NCBI RefSeq assembly: GCF_018881575.1
Contig: NZ_JACVQB010000001.1
Coordinates: 978,986 to 1,042,985, forward strand
DNA length: 64,000 nucleotides
Direction of reading: 5' to 3'
Source of the DNA: Polynucleobacter sp. UK-Kesae-W10
GTDB taxonomy: Bacteria > Pseudomonadota > Gammaproteobacteria > Burkholderiales > Burkholderiaceae
Shown in pieces: positions 61,823 to 64,000 of this stretch. The stretch's first letter is position 1; every line of letters starts with the position of its first letter. The translations under genes and the position numbers were made by a program. Under the pieces are notes generated by a model. It was not told the DNA's origin, did not search any database, and saw only the letters and a program-made list of their open reading frames with translations.

Positions 61823-62899
61823 ATGCAACCTAGTAATCCCCATATTCTTAAATTAGATCAATTTCTTACAGAGTTAAATCAGTTTGATCTTGTGATTGAT
61901 GTGAGATCACCGGCAGAATTTGCGTTAGACCATATTCCTGGAGCGGTAAATTATCCCGTTCTGAGCAATGAAGAGCGCATCCAAATCGGTACCTTGTATA
62001 AACAACTCTCACCGTTTGCCGCTAAAAAACTGGGTGCCGCATTGGTCTCTCGCAATATTGCCAATCATCTGGAAAATCACTTACTAGACTTGCCACGTGA
62101 ATGGCGCCCATTAATTTATTGCTGGCGCGGCGGCGAGAGAAGTGGCGCCTTTACCCATATTCTCAATCGGATAGGTTGGAAGGCTAAACAGCTCGAAGGT
62201 GGCTATCAAGGTTTTAGGCGGACAGTGATTGATGGTCTGGAAGAAGCTGCTAAGCAATATACATTTTTGGTTGTATGTGGAATGACGGGTAGCGGTAAGA
62301 CGAGAATTCTGCAAGAGGCTCAGAAGCTAGGCGCGCAAGTCTTGGATCTTGAGGCTCTGGCAATTCATCGGGGATCAGTGCTGGGTAATGAGCCCAATAT
62401 TGAGCAGCCCTCACAAAAAGGCTTTGAAACAAAGCTATGGAATGCCTTCCGTACTTTAGATCCTAGCAAGACTGTATTAGTTGAGTCTGAAAGCAAGAAG
62501 GTTGGGGGTGTACATATCCCCGACGCATTGATGGAAAAAATTCGCAATGGCGCCTGCATTGAGCTGAGGTCTAGTACTCAGACGCGGGTATCTTGGTTGA
62601 TTCGTGAGTACCATCATTTCTTGAGTGATACTAATAACTTCAAAGCCAAGTTAGCATTGCTGACAGCTCATTATGGAAAAGTGCAAATCGCCAAGTGGAA
62701 TGAGGCAATTGATGCAGGTAATTTCCCAGAATTGGTTGAGGAGTTACTGGTAAAGCACTATGACCCATCTTATCAATCCTCAATCGTGCGTAATTTTCCT
62801 CAATACAACATTGAGAATTATGTGCAACTCGAGAGTGATAGTGATGAGGCCTTCGCCAATGCAGCAAAGGCCATCGTAGCAAAACTGAAGACTAGCTAA
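61823..62899 (+). CDS. mnmH: tRNA 2-selenouridine synthase
   Basis: A 358-residue MnmH/SelU. The N-terminal rhodanese domain (about residues 10-135) has catalytic C100 in [14 protein letters not shown], and the C-terminal P-loop domain has [14 protein letters not shown] (about 150-163). It replaces sulfur by selenium, through a geranylated intermediate, at the wobble 2-thiouridine of some tRNAs. The rhodanese domain is not evidence for a place in the sulfur pathway. It converges with the dehydrogenase gene; the stop codons overlap by 8 bases. Confidence 0.93.
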   Translation: MQPSNPHILKLDQFLTELNQFDLVIDVRSPAEFALDHIPGAVNYPVLSNEERIQIGTLYKQLSPFAAKKLGAALVSRNIANHLENHLLDLPREWRPLIYCWRGGERSGAFTHILNRIGWKAKQLEGGYQGFRRTVIDGLEEAAKQYTFLVVCGMTGSGKTRILQEAQKLGAQVLDLEALAIHRGSVLGNEPNIEQPSQKGFETKLWNAFRTLDPSKTVLVESESKKVGGVHIPDALMEKIRNGACIELRSSTQTRVSWLIREYHHFLSDTNNFKAKLALLTAHYGKVQIAKWNEAIDAGNFPELVEELLVKHYDPSYQSSIVRNFPQYNIENYVQLESDSDEAFANAAKAIVAKLKTS

Positions 62900-64000
62900 A
62901 AGCCTGAAGACCAGTTTGCGCGCGACCTAGAATCAATGCATGTATGTCATGAGTACCTTCGTAGGTATTCACCACTTCCAAGTTCATCATGTGACGAGCC
63001 ACACCATATTCATCAGAGATGCCATTGCCGCCGTGCATATCACGTGCCATACGCGCTATGTCCAAAGACTTGCCACAAGAGTTGCGTTTCATAATGGATG
63101 TAATTTCTGGGGCGGCGATACCTTCATCCTTCATGCGACCTAAACGCAAGCAGCCTTGTAAACCTAGTGCAATTTCAGTTTGCATATCAGCCAATTTCTT
63201 TTGAATCAGCTGATTGGCAGCCAAAGGCTTGCCAAACTGTTTGCGATCTAAGGTGTACTGACGGGCAGCATGCCAGCACCACTCAGCAGCACCTAATGCA
63301 CCCCAAGAAATACCGTAGCGAGCCGAATTTAAGCAAGTAAAGGGGCCTTTGAGGCCAGTCACTTCTGGGAATTCATTTTCATCCGGTACAAATACTTCAT
63401 CCATCACGATTTCACCGGTGATAGAAGCGCGTAGACCTAACTTACCGCTGATCTTGGGAGCGCTTAATCCTTTCATCCCTTTTTCAAGGATGTAGCCGCG
63501 AATGATGCCTTCATCATTTTTTGCCCACACTACAAATACATCGGCTATAGGTGCGTTAGAGATCCACATCTTTGAGCCAGTTAAAGAAAAGCCGCCAGGA
63601 ACTTTCTTAGCGCGTGTGATCATCCCGCCAGCATCAGAGCCATAGTTGGGTTCAGTTAATCCAAAGCAACCGATCCACTCACCACTGGCTAACTTAGGGA
63701 GATACTTTTGTTTTTGGGCTTCAGTACCAAAATCATTAATTGGCACCATGACTAATGAGGATTGCACGCTCATCATAGATCGATAGCCTGAATCCACGCG
63801 CTCGATTTCGCGTGCAATGAGTCCGTAGGAAACGTAATTTAAATTAGAGCCGCCATATTGTTCTGGAATGGTGACGCCTAATAAGCCAAGCTCACCCATT
63901 TCACGAAAGATCGCTGGATCGGTAGTCTCATTTCGGTAAGCCTCTTGAACACGGGGCATTAAGCGGCCTTGGGCGTATTCGGCGGCAGCATCCCGAACCA
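62892..64000 (-). CDS. gcdH: acyl-CoA dehydrogenase, glutaryl-CoA dehydrogenase type, N-terminus cut by window edge
   Basis: At least 369 residues of an FAD acyl-CoA dehydrogenase. The frame stays open past the Met at 63959 to the window edge (preceding residues [13 protein letters not shown]), so the start is outside. [37 protein letters not shown] and the C-terminal [43 protein letters not shown] stretch (with the catalytic glutamate in NTYEGTHD) fit glutaryl-CoA dehydrogenase. That enzyme converts glutaryl-CoA to crotonyl-CoA in lysine and tryptophan breakdown. Confidence 0.9.
   Translation of the reverse strand, partial: VRDAAAEYAQGRLMPRVQEAYRNETTDPAIFREMGELGLLGVTIPEQYGGSNLNYVSYGLIAREIERVDSGYRSMMSVQSSLVMVPINDFGTEAQKQKYLPKLASGEWIGCFGLTEPNYGSDAGGMITRAKKVPGGFSLTGSKMWISNAPIADVFVVWAKNDEGIIRGYILEKGMKGLSAPKISGKLGLRASITGEIVMDEVFVPDENEFPEVTGLKGPFTCLNSARYGISWGALGAAEWCWHAARQYTLDRKQFGKPLAANQLIQKKLADMQTEIALGLQGCLRLGRMKDEGIAAPEITSIMKRNSCGKSLDIARMARDMHGGNGISDEYGVARHMMNLEVVNTYEGTHDIHALILGRAQTGLQAFS

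Noticed and set aside
61823..62899. mnmH as part of the sulfur-oxidation system because of its rhodanese domain
   Set aside because: The rhodanese plus P-loop architecture is that of the tRNA selenouridine synthase, a core tRNA gene; position next to the region is probably coincidental.
1..64000. CRISPR arrays, tRNA/rRNA genes, insertion sequences, prophage genes
   Set aside because: No regularly spaced repeats, cloverleaf-like sequences, transposase or phage proteins were seen; gaps between genes are all under 300 bases.

Overview
The window reads as a chromosome segment of a free-living betaproteobacterium of the family Burkholderiaceae, most likely Polynucleobacter or a close relative. 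That assignment is an inference from gene content, gene order and protein style (bpt-aat pair, DUF2863 protein, GntR regulator divergent from mdh and followed by sdhCDAB-sdhE-gltA, then leuCDB-asd-fimV-truA-trpFBA-accD-folC-cvpA-purF-metZ); no 16S gene is present. Coding density is very high. No intergenic gap exceeds 300 bases, and I saw no tRNA, rRNA, CRISPR array, insertion sequence or integrase.

1-12.5 kb: housekeeping genes, mostly on the minus strand. They are the start of pyrD, the N-end-rule pair bpt/aat, a Nudix hydrolase, a pabB-pabC fusion, a periplasmic cyclophilin, a DsbA-fold isomerase, rarA, a DUF3429 membrane protein, 3-hydroxybutyryl-CoA dehydrogenase, a glutathione transferase and a PLP aminotransferase. 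yaaA and a DUF2863 gene then run on the plus strand to a clear bidirectional terminator.

12.5-36.2 kb: central metabolism. mdh (minus) diverges from a GntR/UTRA regulator (plus) across a short region holding a perfect 14-bp palindrome. Downstream are the succinate dehydrogenase operon, citrate synthase, leucine biosynthesis with a small entericidin-like lipoprotein inserted, asd, a FimV-like protein, truA, tryptophan genes, accD, folC, a SPOR protein, cvpA, purF, metZ and a methyltransferase.

36.2-61.4 kb: an accessory sulfur-oxidation region, visibly more AT-rich than the core. It holds modBC (molybdate uptake, no modA), a few small envelope proteins, and a tsdBA-like pair (thiosulfate to tetrathionate). 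Divergent from tsdBA is an operon of two half-size YeeE transporters, a Cys-Gly-Pro repeat protein, a family of unknown function, a periplasmic rhodanese, an ArsR regulator with the cysteine spacing of persulfide sensors, and a DUF2892 protein. Next come a UbiA prenyltransferase, a Crp/Fnr regulator, and an SQR-TauE-HiPIP operon divergent from a persulfide dioxygenase. The soxCDYZAXB set follows, then DsrE-like, SoxH-like and cytochrome c genes, three more YeeE-type genes and a stand-alone DUF442 protein. Together these would oxidise sulfide (SQR, persulfide dioxygenase, rhodanese) and thiosulfate (complete Sox including SoxCD, plus Tsd). YeeE proteins would move sulfur species, c-type cytochromes and HiPIP would carry electrons, and the ArsR repressor would sense persulfide.

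61.4-64 kb: core genes resume with a YbgC-like thioesterase, mnmH and, on the minus strand, an acyl-CoA (glutaryl-CoA type) dehydrogenase cut by the right edge.
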